Source: Bacteroidales bacterium UBA1797 | GTDB lineage: Bacteria; Bacteroidota; Bacteroidia; Bacteroidales; VadinHA17 | DNA: 64,000 bases | NCBI GenBank assembly: GCA_002319885.1 | Contig: DCFT01000197.1 | Span: 8,821-72,820, forward strand | Direction: 5' to 3' | In this document: one piece after another, positions 9,354-17,462 of the stretch | Layout of the letters: each line of letters opens with the position of its first letter | Numbering within the stretch: position 1 is the first letter of the stretch | Program-made: the position numbers and the translations under genes | Notes under the pieces: generated by a model | What the model was told of the DNA's origin: nothing | Seen by the model: the letters and a program-made list of their open reading frames with translations, nothing else | Databases searched by the model: none

Positions 9354-9391
9354 AAAACAATAAGGCAATCCTTTCGTGGACTGCCTTATTG
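9354..9391 (-). terminator. Strong hairpin with T tract between pstS and pstC (attenuator-like)
   Basis: Bases 9358-9371 pair with 9378-9391 as a 14-bp stem (one G-T wobble) around a six-base loop; in the minus direction the stem is followed by TTTT. It starts 20 bp after the pstS stop. This is typical of a partial terminator giving excess binding protein over membrane components, or a full terminator if pstC has its own promoter. Confidence 0.75.
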
Positions 9392-9410
9392 ACTTTTTTA
9401 TTTCTATCTT

Positions 9411-10487
9411 TTATAACAATGATTTTCCGTTGAAGACAATTGATTTTAAGTTCGCTTCAACCACCTTAATTGCTTCTTTTGGCAGTGGTGCATAAATCAG
9501 AGGAGCAGCATATTGCTGGGCTTCATGAGTCATCCACCATACAAGCTTAACAACTTCTTTTGCTTTATCCTGAGGTCTGCCATCATAATTTTGTTCTTTG
9601 TATAACAAGATCCAGGTGAAACTACTTATAGGATATCCATCAGGAGCATCGGTATTGGTTATAGATACGCGTGCATCTGCAGGGATTACCTGATTAGCGG
9701 CTGCGGTAACAGATTTAATCGAAGCTTCTATATATTTCCCGCTCTTGTTTTGCAGTAAACCAACAGGCATTTTATTCTGCAATGCATATATTAATTCAAC
9801 ATAGCCAACAGCACCAGGAGTCTGCTTAATCATTCCGCTGACACCCTCATTGCCTTTTGCTCCAAGTCCTACCGGCCAGTCAACAGATGTTTTATGACCT
9901 ACTTTATCTTTCCATTCAGGACTCACCTTTGATAAATAATCAGTGAAAATAAAGGTAGTCCCGCTACCGTCCGATCTGTGAACAATTGAAATTGGCATGT
10001 CGGGCAATATTACAGCCGGATTCAGTTGTTTTATTCGTGCATCATTCCAATTTGCAATCTTTCCAAGAAAAATATCGGCAGCAACATCCGGAGTAAATTT
10101 AAGAGTCGGGTTGCCAGGGAGATTATATGTAATAACTGCAGCTCCCAGACAGGTTGGAATATGTACAACGCTAGCCGGCATTTTAGACAGATCTTCGTCA
10201 TTTAAAAATGCATCAGAGGCACCAAAATCAACTGTTTTACTCATTAATTGTTTTATACCACCACCAGAACCAATTGATTGATAATTAACTTTGACACCTG
10301 TTTTGATATTATATTCATTGAACATTTTGGAATAGAGAGGATATGGGAAACTTGCCCCTGCCCCTAATAATTCCACATTACTTGCCGGAGATTTCATTTC
10401 TGATTTTGAAACCGGGGAGAATGCACTTGCTAAAACTCCTACAAAAGCTATGGTTGTAAGAAGGTAAACTAATTTGATTGTTTTCAT
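9411..10487 (-). CDS. pstS: Phosphate ABC transporter substrate-binding protein PstS
   Basis: A 358-residue periplasmic phosphate-binding protein. It has an N-terminal signal peptide (about residues 1-22, no lipobox cysteine), then LLGAGASFPYPLYSKM, the SIGSGGGIKQL phosphate-contact loop, the GASDAFL segment and the RSDGSGTTFIFTDYLSKV motif; all are PstS hallmarks. It lies between the outer-membrane porin gene (67 bp gap) and pstC. Phosphate thus passes porin, PstS and PstCAB in the order in which the genes are transcribed. Confidence 0.95.
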   Translation of the reverse strand: MKTIKLVYLLTTIAFVGVLASAFSPVSKSEMKSPASNVELLGAGASFPYPLYSKMFNEYNIKTGVKVNYQSIGSGGGIKQLMSKTVDFGASDAFLNDEDLSKMPASVVHIPTCLGAAVITYNLPGNPTLKFTPDVAADIFLGKIANWNDARIKQLNPAVILPDMPISIVHRSDGSGTTFIFTDYLSKVSPEWKDKVGHKTSVDWPVGLGAKGNEGVSGMIKQTPGAVGYVELIYALQNKMPVGLLQNKSGKYIEASIKSVTAAANQVIPADARVSITNTDAPDGYPISSFTWILLYKEQNYDGRPQDKAKEVVKLVWWMTHEAQQYAAPLIYAPLPKEAIKVVEANLKSIVFNGKSLL

Positions 10488-10554
10488 AAATCCGTATTTT
10501 AAATTTTTAAAAATTAACTCTGTTTTTTATACCTGTAATCACCAAAAAAATAAA

Positions 10555-11694
10555 TTATTTGAAAATATAGTGAACAGTTAATCTGAATGCCAGATCGTTA
10601 CTCTTGTTACTAAGATTATTGGCTGATGCATACCGGTTATTGTACATGTCGTACCAGATATTGGGAATAAAATGAACATTTTTAACCGGAGTATAATCCA
10701 GTCCTGCCAGCAGGAATGATTCTGTATAAACACCTGTATAAGAACCAGCATAAACATTATTTTTATTGAATTTGCTATCAGGATTAAAGTAATCATAACG
10801 TACGACAAAACCCAGTTTCTTGGTTAATGGACCTCTTGCAAATATTGATATTCCTGAGGCCAGAGCATTGACTGTATCTCTAACAACTGATGGAGCTGCT
10901 TCGGTAAATATTGTACCGTTCTTCTGAACCTGCTGGAATGCTTCTACTCCCATGGTGAAGGCACTTGTCTGGTATCCTAAAAAGATCTTATAGGTGGTTT
11001 TAGCCTTCTCGTAAGGTTTTGCCTGTGCCCATTCATTATCTGCACCCAAATCGAGGATTAATTTATGATCCATTATTTTAAAATAAACATCGCCATAAAA
11101 CTTTTTGAATTTATCAGCTTCAGGTTTTGCTCCACTACCATTACCAATCATAAGATTATATCCCAGATTACCCTGATCATCAAATTTACCCTGAAGACTT
11201 ATACCTACATCACTTGAACCACCGATCTTACGCATGTCCATTATCGTTTTTTCGAGTGAACGATAGCCCCATACCGGTTCAGATGTTGTAGCATAGGTAG
11301 GAGTTGACATTGCTCCTATTACAAGATCGCTATTAGGAAATATATTCTTCCATTTCACGTTAGCTGCTTTTATATATATTGAGCGATTCCCGTCGGTGGT
11401 AAATGTTGCGCCCTCATACGCAAATAATAATTGTGTGGAAAAATGTTCGCTAATGTCATAATCATAGCCAAGGTAGATCCTTCTGAATTCCAATGAAGTA
11501 AAATCTTTTGCGGTGCTTGCGTACTGCGTATTGCTCATACCAAGGGAATTTGTATGAGCCTTGTATAAGAAGTCCCCAAATGCATAGCCCCAGAGTTTTC
11601 CCGACGGCTTAAATTCTATTTTGGTGGTATCTTTCTGGCCAATAACATCTAGAGCCAGGACTAAAAGCAGGATAAAGACTAATGTTTTTTTCAT
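10555..11694 (-). CDS. Phosphate-selective porin (OprO/OprP-like)
   Basis: A 379-residue outer-membrane barrel with a signal peptide (MKKTLVFILLLVLALDVIG). Features fitting the OprO/OprP porin family include an N-terminal GKLWGYAFGDFLYK strand, EFRRIYLGYDYDISEHFSTQLLFAYEG and a C-terminal aromatic ending (FRLTVHYIFK). It is the first gene of the pst operon, which strongly supports phosphate or polyphosphate as the permeant. The upstream region carries GTAACA boxes shared with the phoU promoter. Selectivity cannot be read from the sequence. Confidence 0.85.
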   Translation of the reverse strand: MKKTLVFILLLVLALDVIGQKDTTKIEFKPSGKLWGYAFGDFLYKAHTNSLGMSNTQYASTAKDFTSLEFRRIYLGYDYDISEHFSTQLLFAYEGATFTTDGNRSIYIKAANVKWKNIFPNSDLVIGAMSTPTYATTSEPVWGYRSLEKTIMDMRKIGGSSDVGISLQGKFDDQGNLGYNLMIGNGSGAKPEADKFKKFYGDVYFKIMDHKLILDLGADNEWAQAKPYEKAKTTYKIFLGYQTSAFTMGVEAFQQVQKNGTIFTEAAPSVVRDTVNALASGISIFARGPLTKKLGFVVRYDYFNPDSKFNKNNVYAGSYTGVYTESFLLAGLDYTPVKNVHFIPNIWYDMYNNRYASANNLSNKSNDLAFRLTVHYIFK

Positions 11695-11726
11695 TTTTTA
11701 ATTATTAGGTTTGAACTGTTTTTTCA

Positions 11727-11789
11727 TGTTACAAAAGTCATGTTTCATTATTACAGGTCAATTGCAAAGCGATTAAGTAATTGTTACAA
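11727..11789 (-). promoter_or_regulatory. Putative Pho-box array and promoter of the porin-pstSCAB operon
   Basis: Read on the minus strand, GTAACA begins at 11787, GTAATA at 11754 and GTAACA at 11732; the spacings are 33 and 22 bp, multiples of 11. TTGTAACAATTA (11789-11778) is identical to a 12-mer upstream of phoU. A candidate core promoter is TTG at 11761-11759 and GACTTTTG at 11739-11732 with a 19-bp spacer (one mismatch to TAnnTTTG). Control by PhoB is inferred. Confidence 0.5.
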
Positions 11790-11833
11790 AAAATAAGCAC
11801 TCCTGTACATGATGTGATAATGTGCTATTAATG

Positions 11834-11862
11834 TTGATCTCAAAAATAATTGGCTATATTTA
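11834..11862 (+). promoter_or_regulatory. Candidate promoter of the Nudix gene
   Basis: TTG at 11834-11836 and TATATTTA at 11855-11862, spaced by 18 bp, resemble the Bacteroidetes consensus with one mismatch in the last position. The ATG follows 27 bp later. Confidence 0.35.
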
Positions 11863-11889
11863 AGTTGATAATCAATTCAAAAATGTCTT

Positions 11890-12507
11890 ATGAGTAGTAA
11901 ATGGCTTACCTGGGCCTCTGAACTTCAGTCTATAGCACAGGCTGGATTAACTTTTGGAGCTGACAGATATGATCTTGACAGATATGAGCAAATCAGAAGT
12001 ATTGCAGTTGATATTTTACATGAATATACTGATATGGACCACAATAAAATCAGGGATTTATTCGCTTCCGAAACGGGTTACCAGACACCAAAAGTCGATA
12101 TCCGTTCTTCAGTATTCAAAGATGGTAAGATACTGATGGTCAAGGAGAAAGTTGATGGTGCCTGGTCATTGCCGGGTGGTTGGGCTGATGTAAATTCATC
12201 TGTAAGGGAATCAGCAACACGGGAATGTCTTGAAGAAGCAGGTGCAGTGGTAACAGCAAAAAGAATCATTGCAATACATCTTGGAAACAAACATAATAAT
12301 CAAAATTTCCCTTATACAATTTATAAAATATTCGTAGAATGTGAACTTGTGGAAATGAGCTTTAAGGAGAATACAGAAACCCTTGGAGCAGATTTTTTTG
12401 AATATGATAAATTGCCGGAGCTTTCTTTTAACAGGAATACCCCCGATCAGATCAAAATGTGTTTTGAAGCCAAAAAAAGTAAGCTCTTTGAGACTATATT
12501 TGATTAA
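11890..12507 (+). CDS. Nudix hydrolase with N-terminal Nudix_N2-type domain
   Basis: A 205-residue protein. The first ~60 residues (KWLTWASELQSIAQAGLTFG...DRYEQIRSIA) match the helical N-terminal domain of YjhB-type ADP-ribose pyrophosphatases. The catalytic Nudix box runs from about residue 97, GGWADVNSSVRESATRECLEEAG, with the metal-binding R-E-x-x-E-E core intact. It probably hydrolyses ADP-ribose or another nucleoside diphosphate derivative; the substrate is uncertain. It stands alone, divergent from the porin-pst operon. Confidence 0.85.
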   Translation: MSSKWLTWASELQSIAQAGLTFGADRYDLDRYEQIRSIAVDILHEYTDMDHNKIRDLFASETGYQTPKVDIRSSVFKDGKILMVKEKVDGAWSLPGGWADVNSSVRESATRECLEEAGAVVTAKRIIAIHLGNKHNNQNFPYTIYKIFVECELVEMSFKENTETLGADFFEYDKLPELSFNRNTPDQIKMCFEAKKSKLFETIFD

Positions 12508-12535
12508 TAAAACTTAATTTCAAAAGCTTAAGAAC

Positions 12536-12631
12536 TTACACAGAGGTTCACAGAGAAGACACTGAGAAACACAGAGAAGAATATAACTAACTCTGTGTAA
12601 TTTTGTGCTTCCTCAGTGTCTCTCTGTGTAA
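12536..12631. repeat. Inverted intergenic repeat, CACAGAG type
   Basis: The left arm begins TTACACAGAG and contains CACAGAG-like units about every 8-12 bp. The right arm, read in reverse complement, begins TTACACAGAGAGACACTGAG. The arms are about 40 bp each and could fold into a long imperfect stem. Related copies lie at 15045, 18559, 21178, 23775 and 50410. Confidence 0.75.
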
Positions 12632-12657
12632 CCAAAAAATTAATAATATAAACCAAA

Positions 12658-15021
12658 ATGAGAAATTACAAAAGGATTTTTGCAGCCGCTGTTTCTTTCT
12701 TCCTGTTTTCATTTTACCTGTCCTCACAAGTAAAGAGTCCGTTATTAGACGGGAAAGACAAAGTAGCTTTAATTGCAAAACAAACGGAAATGAATGGGAG
12801 TTCTCCCTTCAGAGATATGAAATGGCAATATATTGGTCCGGAAAATGTTAGTGGACGATGTACCGACGTTGAAGCAGTATCTCCAAGAGGCGGAAATTAC
12901 ATAATTTGGGTCGGTTCAGCCACAGGCGGTGTATGGAAATCGGTAAATGAAGGAACAAGCTTTGAACCTGTCTTTGATGGAATGCCAACCGCATCGATTG
13001 GTGATATAGCAATTGATCCGGAAAATACTGATATAGTATGGGTCGGAACCGGAGAAGCTAATATTTTCAGAAGTTCAAACCCGGGTTGCGGAGTATTTAA
13101 AACCATTGACGGAGGTAAAACCTGGAGTCTAATGGGTCTTGAAAACACATATACCATTGGTCGTATAAGGGTCAATCCAAAGAATTCTGATATAGTTTAT
13201 GTAGCAGCAACAGGTCATGAATGGACATCAAATGCTGACCGTGGATTATATAAAACCACCGATGGTGGAAAAACCTGGATAAAAGCGCTTTATGTCGATG
13301 AAAATACCGGTGTTTGTGATGTGATTCTTGACCCTGAAGATCCAAACACTCTTTATTGTGCAACCTGGGAGAGAGAACGTTTGAAATGGAACGATCCGAG
13401 AACTTATGAAACAACAAAGAATAACGGCATCTGGAAATCTACCGATGGTGGTAAAAACTGGAAAAAGATAAACGTAGGACTTCCTGCACAAAACAGGATG
13501 GGGCGTATTGGTATTGATATTGCTGTATCAGATCCCAGGGTTCTTTATGCATATGTCGACAATTATGAAGTTGCGACTAAAGCAAAACCCGGTGATCTCG
13601 ACTCCTATGGCCGTCAGAGAAAAGATATTATTAAAGGGGCCACGGTTTTCCGTAGTGATGACTCTGGTTCCAGCTGGCACCAGGTAAGTGGTCTCACACC
13701 GGAACAAAGTACCTTCATGGAAAACCATTCTGCTACTTATGGATGGGTATTCGGCCAGATAAGAGTCGATCCAAACAATGAAAATATAATTTACACAATG
13801 GGGATTGAACTCAATCAGTCAACTGATGGGGGAAAAACCTTTAAATCATTGGATGGTCCGCATCCCGATCATCATGGATTATGGATAGACCCGGCAAATT
13901 CCAATTACCTGCTCAATGTTCAGGATGGTGGTCTGACCATTTCGTACGATATGGGAAAAACGTGGAAATTCCCGATAAAGGAACTACCACTTGCACAATT
14001 TTATAATATAGCCTTCGATTTCAGCACTCCGTTCAGAGTCTTTGGTTCCATCCAGGATCATCATAGTTTTTATGGACCCGTAGATCTTTCACGGGGACGC
14101 GATAAAGTTCCTGCTGTGGAGTTTAAACATACGCTTGGTGCTGAAGGTAGCACTCATGCTATTAGTCCCGCTGATAATAATACAATTTATTCAAGTACCT
14201 TTTATGGCGCTCTTGCCCGGGCTCAGGTAAATAATTATCCGGCAAGCGTTAAGTATCTTCTTCCAAACCGTTACCCCGGAGAGGAACCACTTAGGGGGGA
14301 ATGGGTGGCACCTTCCATGCTTTCAAAATTTAATTCCGACATCGTTTACCATGGCATGCAATACGTTCTGATGTCACGTGACAAAGGCGACACATGGGAA
14401 TTCATAAGTCCTGATCTGTCTTACAATGATCCCAGGAAGAGAGGAGATATTAACTACCAGACCATTTCAGTTATGGATGAATCTCCTCTGAAGTTCGGGC
14501 TGCTTTATGCTGGAACAGATGATGGCCGGATATGGAGAACTAAAGATTGTGGTAAAAACTGGACAGAAATAAGAAATGGAGCTGTTCCTGTGAAATTTGT
14601 TTCACGAATTGTCGCATCAGCATTTGACATGGGGACAGTTTATATGACCCAGAACGGACGAAGAGATGATGACGCCCAGGTATATATCTGGAAATCAACT
14701 GATTTTGGAGATTCATGGCAGGATATTTCTGGTAATATACCCTTAGGGCCAGTAAACGTGATCCGTGAAGATCCTGTCAATAAGGACATTCTCTATGCAG
14801 GAACGGATGGAGCCGTATATGTAAGCAAAGATGGTGGTAAAAAGTGGGATGTTCTGGGTAATATGCCATTCATCTATGTCCTCGATCTTGCTATTCATCC
14901 ACGCGATAATATGTTAATTATTGCAACTCATGGACGAGGTATGTGGGTTATGGATGCAAACCCGATAAACGGAAAGGATAAAATAAAGGTTTCAGATGAT
15001 TACGACGCTCCTGAAGAATAG
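12658..15021 (+). CDS. Secreted Asp-box (BNR/VPS10-like) beta-propeller protein
   Basis: A 787-residue exported protein with a signal peptide (about residues 1-24). I count about eleven Asp-box turns of the form S/T-x-D-x-G-x-x-W/F, such as TIDGGKTW, TTDGGKTW, STDGGKNW, SDDSGSSW, STDGGKTF, SYDMGKTW, SRDKGDTW, STDFGDSW and SKDGGKKW. They are spread along the whole chain, consistent with one or two multi-bladed propellers. Such proteins are often called glycosyl hydrolase or sortilin-like, but Asp boxes mark a fold and not an activity. I recall Bacteroidetes relatives that are longer with a C-terminal extension; here the protein ends in an acidic tail (DDYDAPEE) and I see no sorting domain. The function is unknown. 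Confidence 0.8.
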   Translation: MRNYKRIFAAAVSFFLFSFYLSSQVKSPLLDGKDKVALIAKQTEMNGSSPFRDMKWQYIGPENVSGRCTDVEAVSPRGGNYIIWVGSATGGVWKSVNEGTSFEPVFDGMPTASIGDIAIDPENTDIVWVGTGEANIFRSSNPGCGVFKTIDGGKTWSLMGLENTYTIGRIRVNPKNSDIVYVAATGHEWTSNADRGLYKTTDGGKTWIKALYVDENTGVCDVILDPEDPNTLYCATWERERLKWNDPRTYETTKNNGIWKSTDGGKNWKKINVGLPAQNRMGRIGIDIAVSDPRVLYAYVDNYEVATKAKPGDLDSYGRQRKDIIKGATVFRSDDSGSSWHQVSGLTPEQSTFMENHSATYGWVFGQIRVDPNNENIIYTMGIELNQSTDGGKTFKSLDGPHPDHHGLWIDPANSNYLLNVQDGGLTISYDMGKTWKFPIKELPLAQFYNIAFDFSTPFRVFGSIQDHHSFYGPVDLSRGRDKVPAVEFKHTLGAEGSTHAISPADNNTIYSSTFYGALARAQVNNYPASVKYLLPNRYPGEEPLRGEWVAPSMLSKFNSDIVYHGMQYVLMSRDKGDTWEFISPDLSYNDPRKRGDINYQTISVMDESPLKFGLLYAGTDDGRIWRTKDCGKNWTEIRNGAVPVKFVSRIVASAFDMGTVYMTQNGRRDDDAQVYIWKSTDFGDSWQDISGNIPLGPVNVIREDPVNKDILYAGTDGAVYVSKDGGKKWDVLGNMPFIYVLDLAIHPRDNMLIIATHGRGMWVMDANPINGKDKIKVSDDYDAPEE

Positions 15022-15044
15022 TTGTACATAATAAATAAATGCTT

Positions 15045-15180
15045 TTAACCACAAAGTTCACAAAGGATTACACAAACTTTACTGAGGCATTCAGGGAAGA
15101 CATAAAGCGCACAGGGGATAAATGATATTACCCAATTCTTTGTGATCTCTGAGCTTAATCTTTGTGTACTTTGTGGTTAT
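15045..15180. repeat. Inverted intergenic repeat, CACAAAG type
   Basis: The left arm begins TTAACCACAAAGTTCACAAA; the reverse complement of the right end begins ATAACCACAAAGTACACAAA. It fills most of the 165-bp gap between the convergent Asp-box gene and selD and may act as a bidirectional terminator. The middle is less conserved. Confidence 0.75.
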
Positions 15181-15186
15181 TGGATT

Positions 15187-16227
15187 TCAGTTTTTCAAAT
15201 AGATTAATTTCTCCTTTTGCATTGAAGCTGAGCCGATAACTTTTGAATTAGTTAGTCCGGCATTATGTAAATCTTCAAGTATTCTATGCACTTTTTGCGG
15301 TGGTGCCGAGAAGAGTAGTCCTCCTGATGTCTGGGCATCGAAAGCGATCATCTTCAGATTATAATCGAGATCCGCTGTAAAGTCAATATCCTTTTCAGCA
15401 TAATCAAGATTACGGAATGAAGCTCCGGGAATGCAACCGTCATCTATAAGCTGATAGGAATTGCCAATCAGAGGTACATCCTTCAGATTTATATTCAAAG
15501 ACACCCTGCTGGCTTTCGCCATTTTAAGAGCATGACCTGCAAGACCAAACCCTGTAATATCTGTAGCACCTGTGATATCATGTTTTTTCATTACAGCTGC
15601 CCCGGATTTATTTAACAGCTTCATCAGGCTTAAAGCTTCGTTAAGAACCTTGTCAGTGACCATTTTTAACCTGTGACCTGCCAGTATAACACCTGTCCCG
15701 ATGGGTTTTGTAAGTATCAATGAATCGCCAGCTCTGACCCCGGCATTTGTAATTAATTTTTCAGGGTGAATATATCCGACAACTGCAAGTCCATATTTAG
15801 GAGGAAAATCATCAATAGTGTGTCCACCGATAATCCTCACTCCTGCTTCTGTAGCCTTGTCAAATCCCCCTTTTAATATCTCTGCATATACATCCATCGG
15901 CAATTTTGCTGCAGGAAACATCATTATGTTAAGTGCCAGCACCGGATCTCCACCCATTGCGTATACATCACTGATAGAATTTGCTGCTGCTATCTGGCCG
16001 AATTCATAAGGGTCGCTGCAAACCGGCGGGAAAAAATCTGTTGTAAGGACCAGAGCAAGATCATCATTGACCTTATATACTCCTGCATCGTCGTGAGTAT
16101 CAATATCCACCAATATATTAGGATCCTTTGGCAGAGGAAGATATTTTAAAATTTCTTCCAGTTGCTTCGGTGATATTTTTGCAGAGCAACCACCATATTC
16201 AACCATCTGGAGCAGATCAATTTTCAT
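15187..16227 (-). CDS. selD: Selenide, water dikinase (selenophosphate synthetase)
   Basis: A 346-residue SelD, which makes selenophosphate from selenide and ATP. The N-terminal active-site loop is GGCSAKISP: Cys14 and Lys17 align with the catalytic Cys17 and Lys20 of E. coli, so this is the cysteine, not selenocysteine, form, and the second loop cysteine is Ala. Also present are DDAGVY, LTTDFFPPVCSDPYEFGQIAAANSISDVYAMGG, GGHTIDD and a C-terminal DAQTSGGLLF. It lies 16 bp after yedF in the same operon. No selA, selB, tRNA-Sec or selenouridine synthase gene is visible here, so the use of the product in this organism is open. Confidence 0.95.
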   Translation of the reverse strand: MKIDLLQMVEYGGCSAKISPKQLEEILKYLPLPKDPNILVDIDTHDDAGVYKVNDDLALVLTTDFFPPVCSDPYEFGQIAAANSISDVYAMGGDPVLALNIMMFPAAKLPMDVYAEILKGGFDKATEAGVRIIGGHTIDDFPPKYGLAVVGYIHPEKLITNAGVRAGDSLILTKPIGTGVILAGHRLKMVTDKVLNEALSLMKLLNKSGAAVMKKHDITGATDITGFGLAGHALKMAKASRVSLNINLKDVPLIGNSYQLIDDGCIPGASFRNLDYAEKDIDFTADLDYNLKMIAFDAQTSGGLLFSAPPQKVHRILEDLHNAGLTNSKVIGSASMQKEKLIYLKN

Positions 16228-16243
16228 TTTCTTATGATTTTGT

Positions 16244-16858
16244 TCAGGGTTTTACAACCTTGCCTGCCGATGCCATAGATTCGGCAATAGTATACATATT
16301 GCTAAGGATCCCTGTGCCTATCTGTTCTTCAAGCTTGTAATAGTTTACACATGTGGCACAGAGAAGTATTTCAACACCCATTTTACCAAGGTCCTTCAGA
16401 TGTTCAATAGCCGGGGAGTCATTTGTAACTAGCGTGACACCCTTATTATAAAATACTATTTTCTGCGGCAAATTGTTGAGATCCTTTAATGCTTTAATGA
16501 AATTTTGCATCAGGAGATAACCCAATTGATCGTCTCCCTCGCCCATTTTATCGGAGCTGATGGCAACGATGAAATCACCCTTTTCAAAATGAGCAATTTC
16601 GGGAGTACAAAAATCAGCGGCATTGGTTTGGGAAAGGGGACCTGATCTCCTTGTTACGGTAAGAGTCCATACTCCGTTATTTTCACTTACCTGGAAATCG
16701 GTATTATTATCCTTGAGAAAACGGCTAAGGTTATTATATGATGTATTATTATCAGTCAGTACAATAAAAGATTCACCCACATTCGCTTCTTTAAGGGCCC
16801 TCTTCGCTGCAATCAGTGGTGCCGGACATAGCTGTCCTTTTGTATCTACTATTCTCAT
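16244..16858 (-). CDS. yedF: YedF-type selenium metabolism protein (TusA + DsrE-like)
   Basis: A 204-residue two-domain protein. Residues 1-72 are TusA/SirA-like with the sulfur-carrier motif LCPAP (Cys11). Residues about 95-204 are DsrE-like, with FIVAISSDKMGEGDDQLG and the IEILLCATCVNYY cysteines (CATC). This fusion is known as the selenium metabolism protein YedF, often encoded with SelD and proposed to handle selenium or sulfur before SelD. The first-gene position directly upstream of selD fits. The biochemical role of the family is not settled. Confidence 0.88.
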   Translation of the reverse strand: MRIVDTKGQLCPAPLIAAKRALKEANVGESFIVLTDNNTSYNNLSRFLKDNNTDFQVSENNGVWTLTVTRRSGPLSQTNAADFCTPEIAHFEKGDFIVAISSDKMGEGDDQLGYLLMQNFIKALKDLNNLPQKIVFYNKGVTLVTNDSPAIEHLKDLGKMGVEILLCATCVNYYKLEEQIGTGILSNMYTIAESMASAGKVVKP

Positions 16859-16881
16859 CAGTTGAAAATTAAAATGAACTG

Positions 16882-16889
16882 CAAAAGTA
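16882..16889 (-). promoter_or_regulatory. Candidate -7 element of yedF-selD
   Basis: TACTTTTG on the minus strand is a perfect TAnnTTTG match, 24 bp before the yedF ATG. No clear TTG element is seen at the expected distance. Confidence 0.4.
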
Positions 16890-16990
16890 CTAAAGAACTC
16901 TGAATGGAGAAAGATTAAAGAGTTGAAAGGATTGAATGGGTTAAATGGCTGATGATGAATTTTGTTTAATTAATTAACTATGTAAAAAAA

Positions 16991-17019
16991 TTGAAGATGT
17001 TGTAATTCTTATAACTTTA
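16991..17019 (+). promoter_or_regulatory. Candidate promoter of the small secreted protein gene
   Basis: TTG (16991-16993) and TAACTTTA (17012-17019) are separated by 18 bp; the last base departs from TAnnTTTG. The ATG follows 40 bp later. Confidence 0.35.
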
Positions 17020-17059
17020 CTATAAGTATTATTATCCATTTAACTTTACATTTATCAAC

Positions 17060-17446
17060 ATGAAAAAAGTTTTACTCCTTCCCTTACTCTTAATTCTGAT
17101 AATGACACCCAACTCATTATCTGCACAGAAGATATCCAATAAAAAAATTGCCGGTTCGTGGTTAGGTAAGCTTTCGGCTGGTGGTACGGATCTCAGGGTA
17201 ATTTTCAATCTGAAATTAACCGGGAAAGATAGTCTGTCAGCTACTCTTGATAGTCCTGATCAGAACGCAAAGAACATACCTTGCGGACAGGTCACTCTGG
17301 ATAAGCAAAAGCTTGTCATTAAGGCACCTGGGATCAATGGGGAATATAATGGAACTGTGACGGGTGATTCTACGATAAATGGTACATGGACCCAGAATGG
17401 TGGTACATTTCCTTTAAATCTTAAAAAACAGGGCAAACCGAAATAA
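17060..17446 (+). CDS. Small secreted beta-domain protein (like the N-terminal domain of some alpha/beta hydrolases)
   Basis: A 128-residue protein with a signal peptide (about 1-22, cleaved near SLSAQ). The mature part is a single beta-rich domain with IAGSWLGKLSAGGTDLRVIF, ATLDSPDQNAKNIPC and INGTWTQNGGTFPLNL. This strand pattern matches a domain I recall in front of secreted alpha/beta hydrolases in Bacteroidetes, but no hydrolase follows here. It is therefore a stand-alone version, possibly a ligand-binding or carrier-like protein. I know no function. It is convergent with the Nudix-HEAT gene, 16 bp apart. Confidence 0.7.
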   Translation: MKKVLLLPLLLILIMTPNSLSAQKISNKKIAGSWLGKLSAGGTDLRVIFNLKLTGKDSLSATLDSPDQNAKNIPCGQVTLDKQKLVIKAPGINGEYNGTVTGDSTINGTWTQNGGTFPLNLKKQGKPK

Positions 17447-17462
17447 CCAAAAGCCATCTTCT

